A DNA stretch of 64,000 nt. It comes from Theobroma cacao. Taxonomy: Eukaryota > Streptophyta > Magnoliopsida > Malvales > Malvaceae. The position numbers were made by a program, and so were the translations under genes. Positions 12,800-24,070 of the stretch are shown one piece after another (position 1 is the first letter of the stretch; every line of letters begins with the position of its first letter). Location: positions 14,230,456 through 14,294,455 of the forward strand of contig NC_030858.1 of NCBI RefSeq assembly GCF_000208745.1, given 5' to 3'. The notes under the pieces were generated by a model, which searched no databases, was not told where the DNA came from, and saw only the letters and a program-made list of their open reading frames with translations.

Positions 12800-13549
12800 C
12801 TATTATATATGTAATGACCAAAGTTTAATCACTAGTCCAATAGCTTTTCAGACTTAAACCATAAGGCCTTCAGAAGCTCTAGCTCTAGTTACTAGTAGTG
12901 ATGGACTTAGATTGTTATATAAATTTTAACAATCACATTTACATCTGATGTGGGGTATCACAATCTCACCCATTCAAATCCTTGATGTCCTCATCAAGAC
13001 CATATATCACATCACAATCAAGGCTTATTCAACAGGAACAAGATTTCACCAAAGCAATGTGGAAGCCCACATTGGACTAGCGCAGGCTTTGATACCATTT
13101 ATAACTACCCAAGTCCAAGCATCGACCCAATAACTTTTCGCGCCTCAACCACATGGTCCTTAAAAGTTCAAGTTGCTAGTAGTAATGGATTTGGATTGTT
13201 ATATAGGTTTTAACAATCACATTCACATCAGATGTGGGATGTGGGGTATCACAATCCCACCCATTCAAATCCTTGATGTTTTCATCAAGCCCACAAATCA
13301 TCCATAGGAAATCATTCACAAGACCAATTCATAGGACCAAGATCTCACCAGACCAATGTGGAAGCTCACATTGGACTGGCACAAGTTTTGATACCATTTG
13401 TAACATCTTAAGTCTAATCACTGGTCCAACAACTTTTTGAGCTTAAACCACGTGACTCTTAAAAGCTCAAGCTCAAGTTGCAAATAGTGATGGACTTGGA
13501 TTGTTATATGGATCTAAATAATTACATTCACATCTGATGTGGGATGTGG
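12800..13549 (-). repeat. Tandem repeat, two full and one partial ~300-bp units
   Basis: The phrase 'aacaatcacattcacatc' plus 'gatgtgg' recurs near 12928, 13212 and 13525. 'gataccatttgtaac' recurs near 13091 and 13390, and 'cccattcaaatccttgatg' near 12969 and 13259. On the minus strand each unit reads 'gttacaaatggtatca…', the same text as the single plus-strand copy just after the LTR at 18246. A primer-binding-site-like TGGTATCA word therefore sits in each unit, and the family looks derived from an LTR-leader junction. Small reading frames here are by-products. Confidence 0.7.
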
Positions 13550-16500
13550 GAATGCCATTAGAAAAGTTAGTAGAGTTATATATGGAGAAATTTTGAGATT
13601 ACATGGGGTGTTAGTGTCCATTGAATCTGATCGAGATTCTCGATTTGTGAAAAAATTTTGAGAAAGTCTACATAAAGCTTTAGGTACCAAACTTAATTTT
13701 AATACTATCTTTCATCCCTAAATAAATGGTCAGTCCAAGAGAACTAATTAAATTCTTGAGGACATGTTGAGAGCTTGTGTCATGGATTTTGGAGGTTCTT
13801 GGGATTGACACTTGTCATGGGCGAAATTTGCTTATAATAATAGCTATCAATCTAGTATCCAAATGGCTCCATTTGAAGCTTTGTATGGTAAGAAGTGGAG
13901 GTCTCCTCTTTTTTGGGATGATGTGGGTGAAGGACAATTACTGGGGCTAGATCTTATTCAGTAGACAGTTGAAAAGGTTCAGTTAATCAAAGAACATCTT
14001 CGTACAGCTCAAAGAAAACATAAAAGTTATGCAAACAATATAATAAAGAAGTTAGAAATTGAGGTTGGAGATCATGTATTCTTGCAAGTTTCCTCTATTA
14101 GAGGAGTAATGCGATTAGAGATTCAAGAAAAACTTAGTCTTTTTTATGTTCGTTTGAGATTTTGGATAGGGTTGGTGATGTGGCTTATAGATTGGTGCTT
14201 TCACTTGCTCTATCGGGAGTGCATAACGTGTTTCATGTTCCCTTGATAAGGAAATATATTCCAGATCCTAATCATGTTGTCACAACCCAGAACTCCCATC
14301 GAGCCCTGACAACTACTGTGACGTCCCGATAGACATTCATTACCCGGAATGTCAATCGAAACCTCTCAAGGCTTAACATCAGTTTTTCTCACTTTCCCTG
14401 TGAGTATTAGTCACTAAAATTATGTTTTGAGAGATTATAAATTATTTCCAAATCAAAACAATAGAAAAACAAATTTTTTTCTCACAGGGGCATTTTGGTT
14501 ATTTTTCCTCAAAAATCTCGAAATCCTCTAAAAATGTAGTATGCGAGTATAAAACACATAATTCATAACAAAAAATAAGTTTAAATATCTAAAACCTTCA
14601 TTTAAAATGAAATTATGATTATTTGGATATAATAAAAATAAATAAAAAAAATATTCAATAAAATATTCTATTTTCTTATAAAACAATATTTTTAGGGTTA
14701 TACGTAAATAATTTTTTGTAGCAGCGTAAAAGTAAAATAAATTCATACATACTGTAATACAGTAAGCCAGAGTATTTAATTTAATTTACAATAATCAGTG
14801 GGCCCTCGAATAACTAAAAAATAAGGAAGACTGTGAACCTACAATTTGGAGGATGGAAATCCAATGGTAGCCTCGATGAAATTAGCTATCTACAGCCTAT
14901 TTTGAGTCTGAAATGGGTGGAAAGGAGGGTGGTGAGATTATATAATCTCAGTGAGTAAACAAATACCATCTAAAATATCTAAAGCCGAGTAAATGGAGAC
15001 AAATAAAATAGTTTAATATACTGTGATTCATCACCTTTCAATTCATTTCAATCAAATAAAATTAATTCATATAAATCGAGTAATCAACATGGCTTATGAA
15101 TTTCTTAAAACTTTGGCTCGCGCTAAAAAATCATTTTTATACCCAGTTATCAGGGATGCCTTGATCGAGGGCTATCCCAACCGAGTCCACCAAGGTTATT
15201 AAAAGTTATGTATGCATAAATCATGTTTTTATTTAGAAAACATAGCCGTTCCTTGGCGTTGGCTGAGTTCCCCCTTACGTGGTGGTTTAGCGTGAAGTGA
15301 ACTCTAAAGTTATACCTCGGGAGTTATCCTACTCGCCTCTCCAACCAAGGTAAAATATATCGGGATTTCGTGCCCCTCTAATAGGCTGGTCCACAGAAAA
15401 CCCGCCCCCTGCAGCAGGTTAAATCCACCATACAACAAAATTTTGATAGCATGACATGACTAATATAATACTATCCAGCCTGTAAATGTAAAACAGAACA
15501 ATTCATATAGTTCACCAAAAACACAACCCAGCCAGTCATGCCAACACATTAACATAAGCCATCAATTCAAATCATAAATTTACAACACATCAGGAGTCTC
15601 CAATTACTTTATTTTCAAAATCATCATTCAATTTCAAGACAATTTATAAAATCTTTTCATTTAAACACATTTTGTTTATAAACATAAAGGTTTACCATTT
15701 AAACCCATTTTTCATAAAATCATAAAATCGAATAAAAATCACTTTAGATAATTAAGACGATAGTAAGGTTACTCACAGTATCAGGAGTAGAAATACTCCT
15801 AGTCCCGGTCTTTGGTGTAATCTTTTTATCCTTATCAAATAGCTCACCACCTATACATCACACATGACACAAAATTCAATAATTTGTGTCAATTTGTCAT
15901 AAACTATTTTAAGCTTTCTAAATCTAAATGAATGCATGAGATGGGATGCAAAATGTCCGATTAATCGCTTAAATGTGATATTCGACCTAAGTCACACTAT
16001 ACTCGGTCTAATCGGCTAAAATCTCCAATTTAACTCCAAATCAATTCTTCTCACTTTCTACATTCCAATTATACCTAAATTACCTCAGTGACTGTGAATG
16101 AGATTCAATTTATCAGTCTCGGGTCAATAATCACACATGTCTATACGTTGAGCAAAAATTCAGATTTTCACACCAAAATTTTCCATTTAATTTCTAACCT
16201 CACCAAACATCAAATATCACCAAAATATCATGAAATATCATCAATTTCAGCCACAATATCCTCCCTAGAAAATTCGGCCAATGAAGAACACATAAGGAAT
16301 GGGTGATTTTCAAGCTTGATTCTTACACTAAACACCATAAATCATTGAAAACATCCATATAACTTAAAATCCAACCAAACCATCACCAAATTCTCTCTCT
16401 CTCTCTAGAATTCGACCTTCATGGGTTTCATCATGTCAACTCAATTTTCAGCCATGGAAATAAGAAAATAAAGCATGGGTATGCTAGATCTCAAGCAAAA

Positions 16501-17523
16501 ATTGAAAAATCATACCTTATCTTGCTTGATTCCTTGAAATTTCCACAATTTTTCTTGAAATTCTCTTATCCAGCGTTTGTTCTAGTTTTTCCTTTCTTTC
16601 CTTTGTCTTGGCCGAATATGGAGAAAAAGAATGGGATAAATATGGGCTGATTTTTATAAAAAATAATAAAATATTCTTGCTTGACACGTGTCACATGCTT
16701 ATTAGTCCATTTTTCTTTTTATACTTTAATAATTATGCTTCCATTCTCCACCACATGATTAGTCAAAGGTCAAAATGAGGATAAGGGAAGACCATGTGCT
16801 GGACAAGTGTCCTGGTGGTGGAAAATTACTATTTTACTCTTGGGGTGACAAAATTATCATTTTGCCCCTATGCTTCAAAAATACCAAAATTACAACTTTT
16901 TCACTTATCAACCTCAAATTATACTCCAATGAGTCAAATGTGATCAATCTTGATCAAAAACTTCTTCTAATATTCCAATTTTTTATCCTCAAGTGGCAAG
17001 ATTACCATTTTGCCCCTAGATAGTGAAAATTTCGATTTGACTCCGAATTAATCCTCGAATTTCGAATCACCATTTTAACTCATTATTGAACTATAAATTT
17101 TGAATTTCACCTTAAAATCCCTATTTGACCTAAGTCGAGGCTTAGATCAACTTTATTGTACCTCTAGGTACAGACCGACTTTTGTCGATTTTTTGAGGCT
17201 CTCCTAGTATGTAAACATGCTATCCATCACATGTATGTCCTGTTAAGTATTTTATAAGGTCGGACTTTACACATGTGGTTAAGTTAGCTCTTTAAAACTT
17301 AAAGAAGATTTGTCTTATGATGAGCATCCTATATGTATTGTGGATAGGAAAGAGCAAGTTCTAAGAAGGTGGACTATTCCTTATGTTAAAGTGCAATGGA
17401 GTAATCACACAGAATGAGAAGCGACTTGGGATTTGGAAGAAAATATCAAAGAGAAGTATCCTTACCTTTATGAAGACTAAGGTAAGCGTTTAAGGGACTA
17501 AACTCTATTTAAGGAGGGGATGA
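13550..17523 (+). pseudogene. Ty3/gypsy pol remnant: integrase core to chromodomain, split by a solo LTR
   Basis: The translation from 13550 reads as the end of a Ty3/gypsy integrase ('LHGVLVSIESDRDSRFV', 'NGQSKRTN', 'AYNNSYQSSIQMAPFEALYG', 'YIPDPNHVV'), with several in-frame stops. It is cut at 14277 by the solo LTR and resumes at 17272. There it continues as a chromodomain ('VLRRWTIPYVKVQWSNHT', 'EATWDLEENIKEKYP') ending near 17480. The chromodomain points to a chromovirus, by resemblance the Tekay/Del group. RT, RNase H and protease are missing because the left side is truncated where it meets the tandem repeat at 13549. A polypurine tract (AAGGAGGGGA) precedes the 3' LTR at 17524. It is non-functional. 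Confidence 0.88.
14278..17271 (+). mobile_element. Solo LTR, family B short form (TSD CATGT)
   Basis: A 2994-bp block starting TGTCACAACCC and ending GGACTTTACA, with CATGT on both sides (14273-14277 and 17272-17276). It lies inside the coding part of a gypsy element: removing it plus one CATGT restores a continuous integrase-to-chromodomain reading. Its end corresponds to position 10975 of the 8012-11190 copy, so it lacks that copy's 215-bp 3' extension. Confidence 0.93.
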
Positions 17524-18245
17524 TGTAATATCCCTCACAAAAAAAAAATTATTTTATTTGATAATTATAGATATGGTCATGGGGTTATTAATAAAAAGAA
17601 AAAAAAGAAAAGACTTTTTAGAAAATAAAGTAGATATATTTTAGTTGGTATCAAGATTACGTTATCATGTTTAAAAAGAGAATCAGTTAGTTTTACCTTA
17701 TTATATTTTAAAAAGAAAATAAGTCAATTTTATCTTAACACATTTAAAAGAAAAACAATTAGTTAATCTTATCATGTTTTTTTTAAAAAAAGTAGTCGAT
17801 TTTAACTCAGCACGTTTAAAAGAAAAGCAATCAGTTGAAAAAAATCAGTAAAAATTAATTTAGTCTTATATCATTAGGCTTAAGAGAAAACCAGTCAAAA
17901 GAAGGAAGAGAAAAAGAAAGATAGAGAAAAAAGAAAAGTATTTAAGGAATTTTTGATTAATGAATGATCAGGGTTTTATGCTCTTAGTTTAGGCACAAAA
18001 ATCTTAAATTATTTTGTATTTTTTTAACTTTTATTCAAATTCGGTACTGTTCTGATAACTTTCCAGTGACATGATAGGTACCAATGGAAAAGTCTTGAAA
18101 AGATCTTTCTAATAGTTTTTGTAGCATTTTGTTAGACTTTATGAATAGAAAGATACAAATTTTTGAAATTGATTGAAAATCTGATTTTAACAATTTTAAT
18201 GGCCCAACTTTGGGTCACCGGTCAATAACATTTTGGGTCATTACA
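17524..18245 (+). mobile_element. 3' LTR of the gypsy element, 722 bp
   Basis: It begins TGTAATATCC right after a purine-rich tract and ends GGGTCATTACA, giving a 6-bp terminal inverted repeat (TGTAAT/ATTACA). Directly after it come two bases and TGGTATCAGAGCC, a tRNA-iMet-type primer-binding site, which normally follows a 5' LTR. The LTR therefore appears shared between the element on its left and a leader on its right. Borders rest on these signals, not on a target duplication. Confidence 0.75.
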
Positions 18246-18500
18246 AATGGTATCAGAGCCTGCGCAAATTCGATGTGCGCTTTCACATTGTTTTGTTGAG
18301 ATTTTGGTCTTGTGAATGATTTGTGACATTAATGAGAACATAAAAAATTTAAATAGATGGGATTGTGATGCCTTACATCTGATGTGAATATGATTGTTAA
18401 GACATATATAATAGTCTAAGTTTATTACAACTAATAACTTGAATTTAAATTTTTTAAGGTAATGTGATTTATGCTTGAAAAATTAATGGATTAGTACTTA
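18246..18500 (+). repeat. Retroelement leader unit with primer-binding-site motif
   Basis: TGGTATCAGAGCC at 18248-18260 is followed by text that is the reverse complement of the tandem units at 12800-13549 ('gagattttggtcttgtgaat', 'gatgggattgtgatgcc', 'catctgatgtgaatatgatt'). Only one copy is present here. An (AT)n microsatellite follows near 18519-18537. Confidence 0.6.
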
Positions 18501-18729
18501 GATTTGGATCGTTATAATATATATATATATATATATTGAAAAATGAGTATGAAATTTTAAAAAACAGACAAAAAAGAAGAAGAAAATGTCCTATTTTGAG
18601 AATGAAATGGAGATACGAAATTGTTGAACTTGGAAAAGTAGGCATCAGATAGATGAAGTGGACGGAGCATATCCTTGGAGATATGTATATCTTATTCGTG
18701 AAACTTGGATACAGCCATTACAATTTGAC

Positions 18730-18735
18730 CACGTG
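18730..18735 (+). promoter_or_regulatory. G-box (CACGTG)
   Basis: CACGTG in the context CCACGTGGC lies about 90 bp before the first possible start codon of the plastid-protein gene. G-boxes bind bZIP and bHLH factors and are common in light-regulated promoters. The link to this gene is inferred from position and from the plastid product. Confidence 0.5.
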
Positions 18736-18792
18736 GCAATCCCCATATCATGAAACAAGATGAAGAAAAATCTTAGGAACACTGGCCTACAC

Positions 18793-18800
18793 TATATATA
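18793..18800 (+). promoter_or_regulatory. TATA box
   Basis: TATATATA is followed by 'cagttcaaactgac'. Transcription usually starts about 30 bp downstream, near 18825. That is at or beyond the first ATG (18823) and favours the second in-frame ATG at 18871 as the translated start. Confidence 0.5.
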
Positions 18801-18822
18801 CAGTTCAAACTGACAAAAACAG

Positions 18823-21800
18823 ATGATTTCCCAGAATCTAGAACCCAAGTTTTCTTGTAAGGAAGGAAATATGTCCATTACACCATCTCAACAAAGTTTC
18901 CTAACCAACGCTTTTACATTTACTCACAAACCCAAAACCAAGCGTCTCAGCTCTGCTACTTTCATCTCATGCAGATACCAGTCAGATGACCACAAAGATT
19001 CTGCCTGGTAGCTAATTTTCATGCCATTTCACTTCTCTTTGCTTCTTGCAATGCAACTATGTTCCATGACGGAGGATTGTGTTTTGGTGCTGAATTTTCT
19101 ACAGGAGAAATGAGAAGCAGTTGGCAAAGCTAGCAATAGTGACACTGGCAGCTGGAGTGTTGACTCTGGGCTCAGTTGGTGATGCATCAGCTGCCAAGAC
19201 GGGTGGTAGAGTTGGTGGTCAAGCGTTTCGTTCATCAGCTCCTCGCTCAGCCCCAAGAGCCAACAGCAATTCGAGGTAATTCATCGGTTAAGTTTTGTTG
19301 GTGTTAATTTTGTTTAGGCCGCTGGTTTTAGCATCTCCTTTGGATATTAATTAGATAGATTCAGTTGTTTGACAAATAGGAATTTTTTTTTTTGACGTTA
19401 TTGATCAATATTGAGCACATAATGTTACTTGGGAACTTGGATTTCTTAATTTTTAATGTGTTGTTGTTTGAATTTTGAAAGAATTAAGCTCTGAATATAT
19501 GCGCAGTGTAGGTGGGTACTATAGAAAAGCAGTTGAAAAAGCCTCATTTGTGCTTTTAATATACACATTATACTAATTTCAAAGAGATAGAGGGCTGATG
19601 CGAAGCTTTTAGCTGCAAGTTCAGCTAAATGGTAGCCTTGTTTGTTCTTTATAAGGAGAGATTTGCATAAGCAGGAATCAGTCACTAGCTAGAGAATGGC
19701 TTTCTATTTAAGTACGGAAAACTTTATCTTTTAGTCACAATTGGTATTTCTAATAGTCAATAGTTCTCTAGGACTTATTGAACTATATGAAATGCTAGGA
19801 GTACTGTCACTACCTTCTGATGCTGATCAGGAAGGAAAAATTCTACAAGTCTAGATGGGAGCACTCTTGAATTTACTGTATAATTTTTGCTTTCTTTTAA
19901 GTTGGCATTGCTATGTACTGGGTCAGATTGAAATGATGCTCAATATTGAAAAAAAGTTGAGGAGAATCTTAAGTAATATGCTGAGCCACTTCAAATTCAG
20001 TAATTGATGGAATGGCATTTGTCGTCCTCATTGCAAGCTTTTATTATTTGATCATAAGTCTAATTCATTCTGTGACACCTTGATTTGACCAAAATTAACT
20101 GGTTTCTTGAAAAAAGTCAGGACCCAGAACATATTCTTCATTCTAGATTGAAAAACAGGATGAGCAATGAGATAGGTTGCTCCAACTTTGCCATTATATA
20201 AACGTGGTGGCTAGAGAAAGTATGTGTAGGTCAGCAAGCAGGATTTTCACCCATATAAGCTCAGCTGCAGTGAAGGCTATAGCTCTACACCTGGCCTCAG
20301 TAGATGACTTAGCACGACGACATCCCAAGATTAGCATTCCTCCCAAATACACTATGTTGGCTTTTGTTGATTTACAAATTGCAATCATCTAAACGGTTCA
20401 CCCAGTTATAATTAGACTCAGAGAAAGCTGTGGGAGTAAGAGCAGACTGCTTCTTGAATGATAGATGGGAATGAGTTAATGACCTTGAGTTATCACTGGA
20501 TTCATCTGTAAATGTGATGAACATGCATAAACTGAGACACTTGTTTACTGAAAATGCGAAATCAGGCATCATTCTAGACAAGTATTGAAGGATAAAACCC
20601 CATAGCAACAAAGCGTGCCTTGTAACTTTTATTATAACCATCAAGTGTTCTCCTAATGCAAAAAACACACTCACTTTTGACAAATTTTGAGCTTTAGATG
20701 GTGGAACAAGCTGGAAGTTCAAGTGTTCACAAAGCCATTAAATTCAGTGCAGTGATGGCAGCCTTCTGTTGCGGATCTTTCATAGCTTGAAGCATATTGT
20801 AGGTTCAAGAGAAACAGGAATAGGATGCATCACAGTAGTGTAAATTCTTTGGTCTGAAAGTATTACTTTGTGAGAAAGTGGCCATTAGATGAGTCCAAGG
20901 AGGCTGAGAGAGATTGGATGCAGAATTGAGAGAGGGTTGGGATTGGAATTTGAAACAGGTTCAGCTGAGGAAAACAGTAGTCATTGAGTCATCAGGTTGA
21001 AGTGGGTGACTTGCTAAAGAATTCTAACCTGAGGATGTCACTACTGCAGACCTTAATGGAATAGAGAAATGGCTGTTGCACTTGAAGATTGATTGTCAGA
21101 TGAGAAATTTGTGAGAGGAACTGAAGCAATTATAGGAGGAGCAGATGCTGCAACAAAAGTATAAGTTCTAATCTGTTGAGCGGCACAATAAGCATTAATT
21201 CTAGGCTGTGATAAATAAAGAGAAGAAGACCACTGCATGTCATGAAATGAATATTTCTAGGCAGTTGGATCAAAACACTTATATGCACTCTATGAATGGA
21301 CCATTCAAGAAAAACACATGGATGTGATTTTGGTTGAAGTTTATGACGATTGTAAATCAAGCCAAGGATAGCACAAACACTGAAACACATTGAGCTAACA
21401 ATAATTAGGTGTAATGAGACCTCAAAAGGTGTTTTCTTATTCAAAGCTGAAGATGGTTGAATGCAGTTTGAAATGAATAGACCAGAAAGATAATGGCTGT
21501 GATGCTTAATGTAAGAGAGTCAATTCACTTTCAACAATGTGTCTGTGCCATCTTTCAGCAATGCTGTTATGTTGTGGTGTGTGGAAGCATTTGAAAATGT
21601 GAAAGACCGTGATCTATAAAAATTTGACTAATTTTCCATTCCCCTCCATTATCAGAATATGTACTAGAGAGTTCACAGATAGCCAGAGAGGCAGAAGTTC
21701 TAAAAAAATTTCTTGTGCTACTGGCAGTTATTAGTGCAAAATTTTCACCATCATTGTTGGATGAATGACTGCCCTTGGTTGGCAAATTACTGCTGGACTC

Positions 21801-23035
21801 CAAGTCAAATTAACTTTAGGAATGAGAGAAACATCAGTGCCTTCTTCATGCTTGAGAGAAGTTCCATCAATGAGTTTGCCATGGAGTTCTATAGCTTTGG
21901 TCGCAGTAATAATTTCCTTGAAGTCTGGCCCAATACCTTTGAGAATATACAGCTCAATAATCATTGTCTACAGGATTTTAAAGGAGTACAACCTCATCAG
22001 CTATGAACTTCATTGTTTGTAGATATTTATTTCATTGATTTTTCAAGTACAAATAATTATAGATACAATAATTATAGATAAAACAAGATCAGGTCTGGTA
22101 CCACACAAGATTGAATCTGTATGTTTGAAATAAAATCAAAGCTTTAGAATTGAAATAGTTTGAATCATTTAAATATTCTGACTTGCTTGACTGCGCTAGC
22201 TTCTTCTCTCCTGCCATTTGGTCAATTACATTAAATCAGACTCTTGTAATGTTGTAAACTATTTTAGATGGCTAGCAAAAGAAGTAGATTAAATTCATTG
22301 CTGAACCTAAGGCCATAGTTTCTGATTGAAAGTCATGGTGATATGAAACTATTGTTATATTAATGACCTTCATAATTTGTGCTTAAAATTAAGAACCATT
22401 AAACCATTTTGTCAGAGAACAGATGAGGGGTTGGAAATATTCAGAATAGTTTGAATGTTTTGTTACTTTGATCCCATAAGCATTTTGATATTTAGGCCAT
22501 TGACAAGAAAACAAAGTTCTACATTTTACAGATTCAAAAAAAATATATATATATCAGCAGGTAGAGTTTGGTGTTTTGTCATGGAAGAACCCTTACTTGA
22601 ACCAAGTAGAAAGGAGCTAGTAGACGTGCCTAAGAAATTAGATTGTCAAGAATCAAAATGCTCTAAATGAAATGTGAACTGATTATTTTTATTTTGTCTT
22701 TAGCTTCTTCATCAAATTTTGGTCTTTGACTTCGTTCATATTTTCAGTGGACAAATCTGTTTTGCTAATGCTTAAGCTAATGTTTGTCCAGGACCAATAT
22801 TTATATCAATCCACCAGTTGCCCCACCTCTAGTCGGTGGGTATGGCTATGGTTTTGGTGTGCCATTCTATGGTGGCTGGGGTTGGTCACCATTTTCCTTC
22901 TTTGCTCCAGGTCCCAGTGTTGCAATTGGTGTTGGAGGTGGATTTGAAACTATTGTCTTCTTTTTGTTTCTTGGTGCTGTTGCAGCTGTTGTGAGGAGAT
23001 TCCTTGGATCAAGAGATGATGAGGATGAGTATTAG
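18823..23035 (+). CDS. Small plastid membrane protein, three exons
   Basis: Exons are 18823-19007, 19105-19275 and 22792-23035. All introns are GT-AG and phases agree (phase 2 at both joins), giving 199 residues from the first ATG or 183 from the ATG at 18871. I prefer 18871 because the TATA box is so close to the first ATG. In 183-residue numbering, the Ser/Thr/Lys-rich residues 1-45 look like a chloroplast transit peptide. A hydrophobic stretch follows (about 53-76, ending DASA). Then come the motif AKTGGRVGGQAFRSSAPRS, a Pro/Gly/Trp-rich segment with GGYGYGFG and GGWGWSPF, a C-terminal membrane helix (FETIVFFLFLGAVAAVVRRF) and an acidic tail ending DDEDEY. The GGRVGG..FRSS motif resembles the N-terminal part of DUF1517 plastid proteins, but the DUF1517 domain itself is absent. 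From memory, Arabidopsis has a short chloroplast-membrane protein of this type with unknown function. The gene looks intact. Confidence 0.88.
20177..22006 (-). pseudogene. Antisense Ty1/copia gag-pol remnant inside intron 2
   Basis: Four minus-strand pieces appear in copia order. They are: a gag segment (21964 downward, 'ILKGIGPDFKEI', 'ELHGKLID'); an integrase piece (21803-21567, 'YSDNGGEWK', 'FIDHGLSHFQMLPHT'); the region after integrase (21444-21240, 'YNRHKLQPKSHPCVFLEW'); and an RNase H end (20388-20194, 'AIAFTAAELIWVKILLADLH'). Protease and most of the RT are gone, and frameshifts and stops separate the pieces. It is a dead insertion that lengthens the host intron to about 3.5 kb. LTRs were not identified. 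Confidence 0.8.
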
Positions 23036-23075
23036 TCAATCGATGGAAACGAGTATTTTGAGACTTGGGTGAAGT

Positions 23076-23081
23076 AATAAA
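23076..23081 (+). terminator. Polyadenylation signal AATAAA
   Basis: AATAAA lies 41 bp after the stop codon of the three-exon plastid-protein gene and is the nearest canonical signal. The cleavage site is not visible. Confidence 0.4.
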
Positions 23082-24054
23082 TAGAGATGCTCGACTCACA
23101 TATCGGTAGCAACTATTGTATTTTGCTGTGAGAATATAATGTATATTTTGATGAATTTTTATGGATGATGCAGCCTGCTACCACTTTGGAATTTTCAAAA
23201 TGGAAGGAAAAAGAGAACTGTTAGTATTTAAACATGTTGCGTTTGACACATTCAAGACACTAAATTTTCGTATCTTAAATGTGTGACACGATTATAACAT
23301 AAAACACTATAAGAATAAACTTAAAACTCTAACTTTAAATCTTCTTGTATCTTGTCTAAAATTATCAAGTCTAGTTTATGTGGTCAAATATTAAGAAAAT
23401 TAAAAGTGGATTAAGAATGAGTTTTGAAACTTGAAGTTTTAGATCGTGGATATCGATTTATATTGTTTTTATGCATGGATTTCATAGAACAATGTTTTAA
23501 TCGAGGTTTTTAAAAGGTTTAATTTTGTAAAAAAATTTATCAAAAATTGAGAAATTAGGGAGAATGTAAGAAACAGACCCTAATGGGTTGAGTTTTGACC
23601 AATCAAGTAAGGGTCGACTTTGCTGGAGGTTGAAGAAGAGTTGTATAAGCGGCGAAACAAGGCCCAATGCATGGGGGAAGCACGTGTGACCTACTCGTGT
23701 TGAGTGTTTCGACTGTTTAGATAGTTCTCTTTTACTCGTCATTTACTACCCATTTGTACTATTTTTCTAATTTTTAAAATATGTTTTAATTAGTTATTTC
23801 GACTATTTTGGTGAGGTATTTTTAGAATGTATGTGACAAAAAAAAAATAATATGTATTGTTTTAAGTTTAATGGTAGTATGCACCTTCTTAGATATTTGT
23901 GTATTTTATATACACTCGAAATAAAGTTATATTAATAATTAAATCTTATAAAGTGAGTTTTTCAATCCAACAAATATATTTTGGTGAATGGAAATATAAT
24001 GATTGAATATCTCAAAAGGTTATGTTATATATGTCTATGATTTTGAGACATGAT
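23082..24054. other. 3' flank of the plastid-protein gene, no gene seen
   Basis: It holds the probable 3' UTR and then AT-rich spacer. A moderately GC-rich patch at about 23570-23710 is open for 81 codons on the minus strand but matches nothing I recognise and has no gene signals. I leave it uncalled. Confidence 0.4.
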
Positions 24055-24070
24055 GCCTATGATCATTAAG

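Noticed and set aside
12800..13549. Possible CRISPR-like or satellite array
   Set aside because: Units are ~300 bp with no short-repeat/unique-spacer pattern, and this is a plant nuclear context.
16088..16306. A 66-72-codon frame present in two family-B LTRs (also 47968-48171, minus)
   Set aside because: The two peptides align, but differences fall freely at amino-acid-changing positions and the third copy (about 9810-10000) is broken by stops. Conservation is explained by LTR nucleotide identity.
20177..22022. Plus-strand frames in intron 2 as alternative exons
   Set aside because: They overlap recognisable minus-strand copia domains and are shadows of them.
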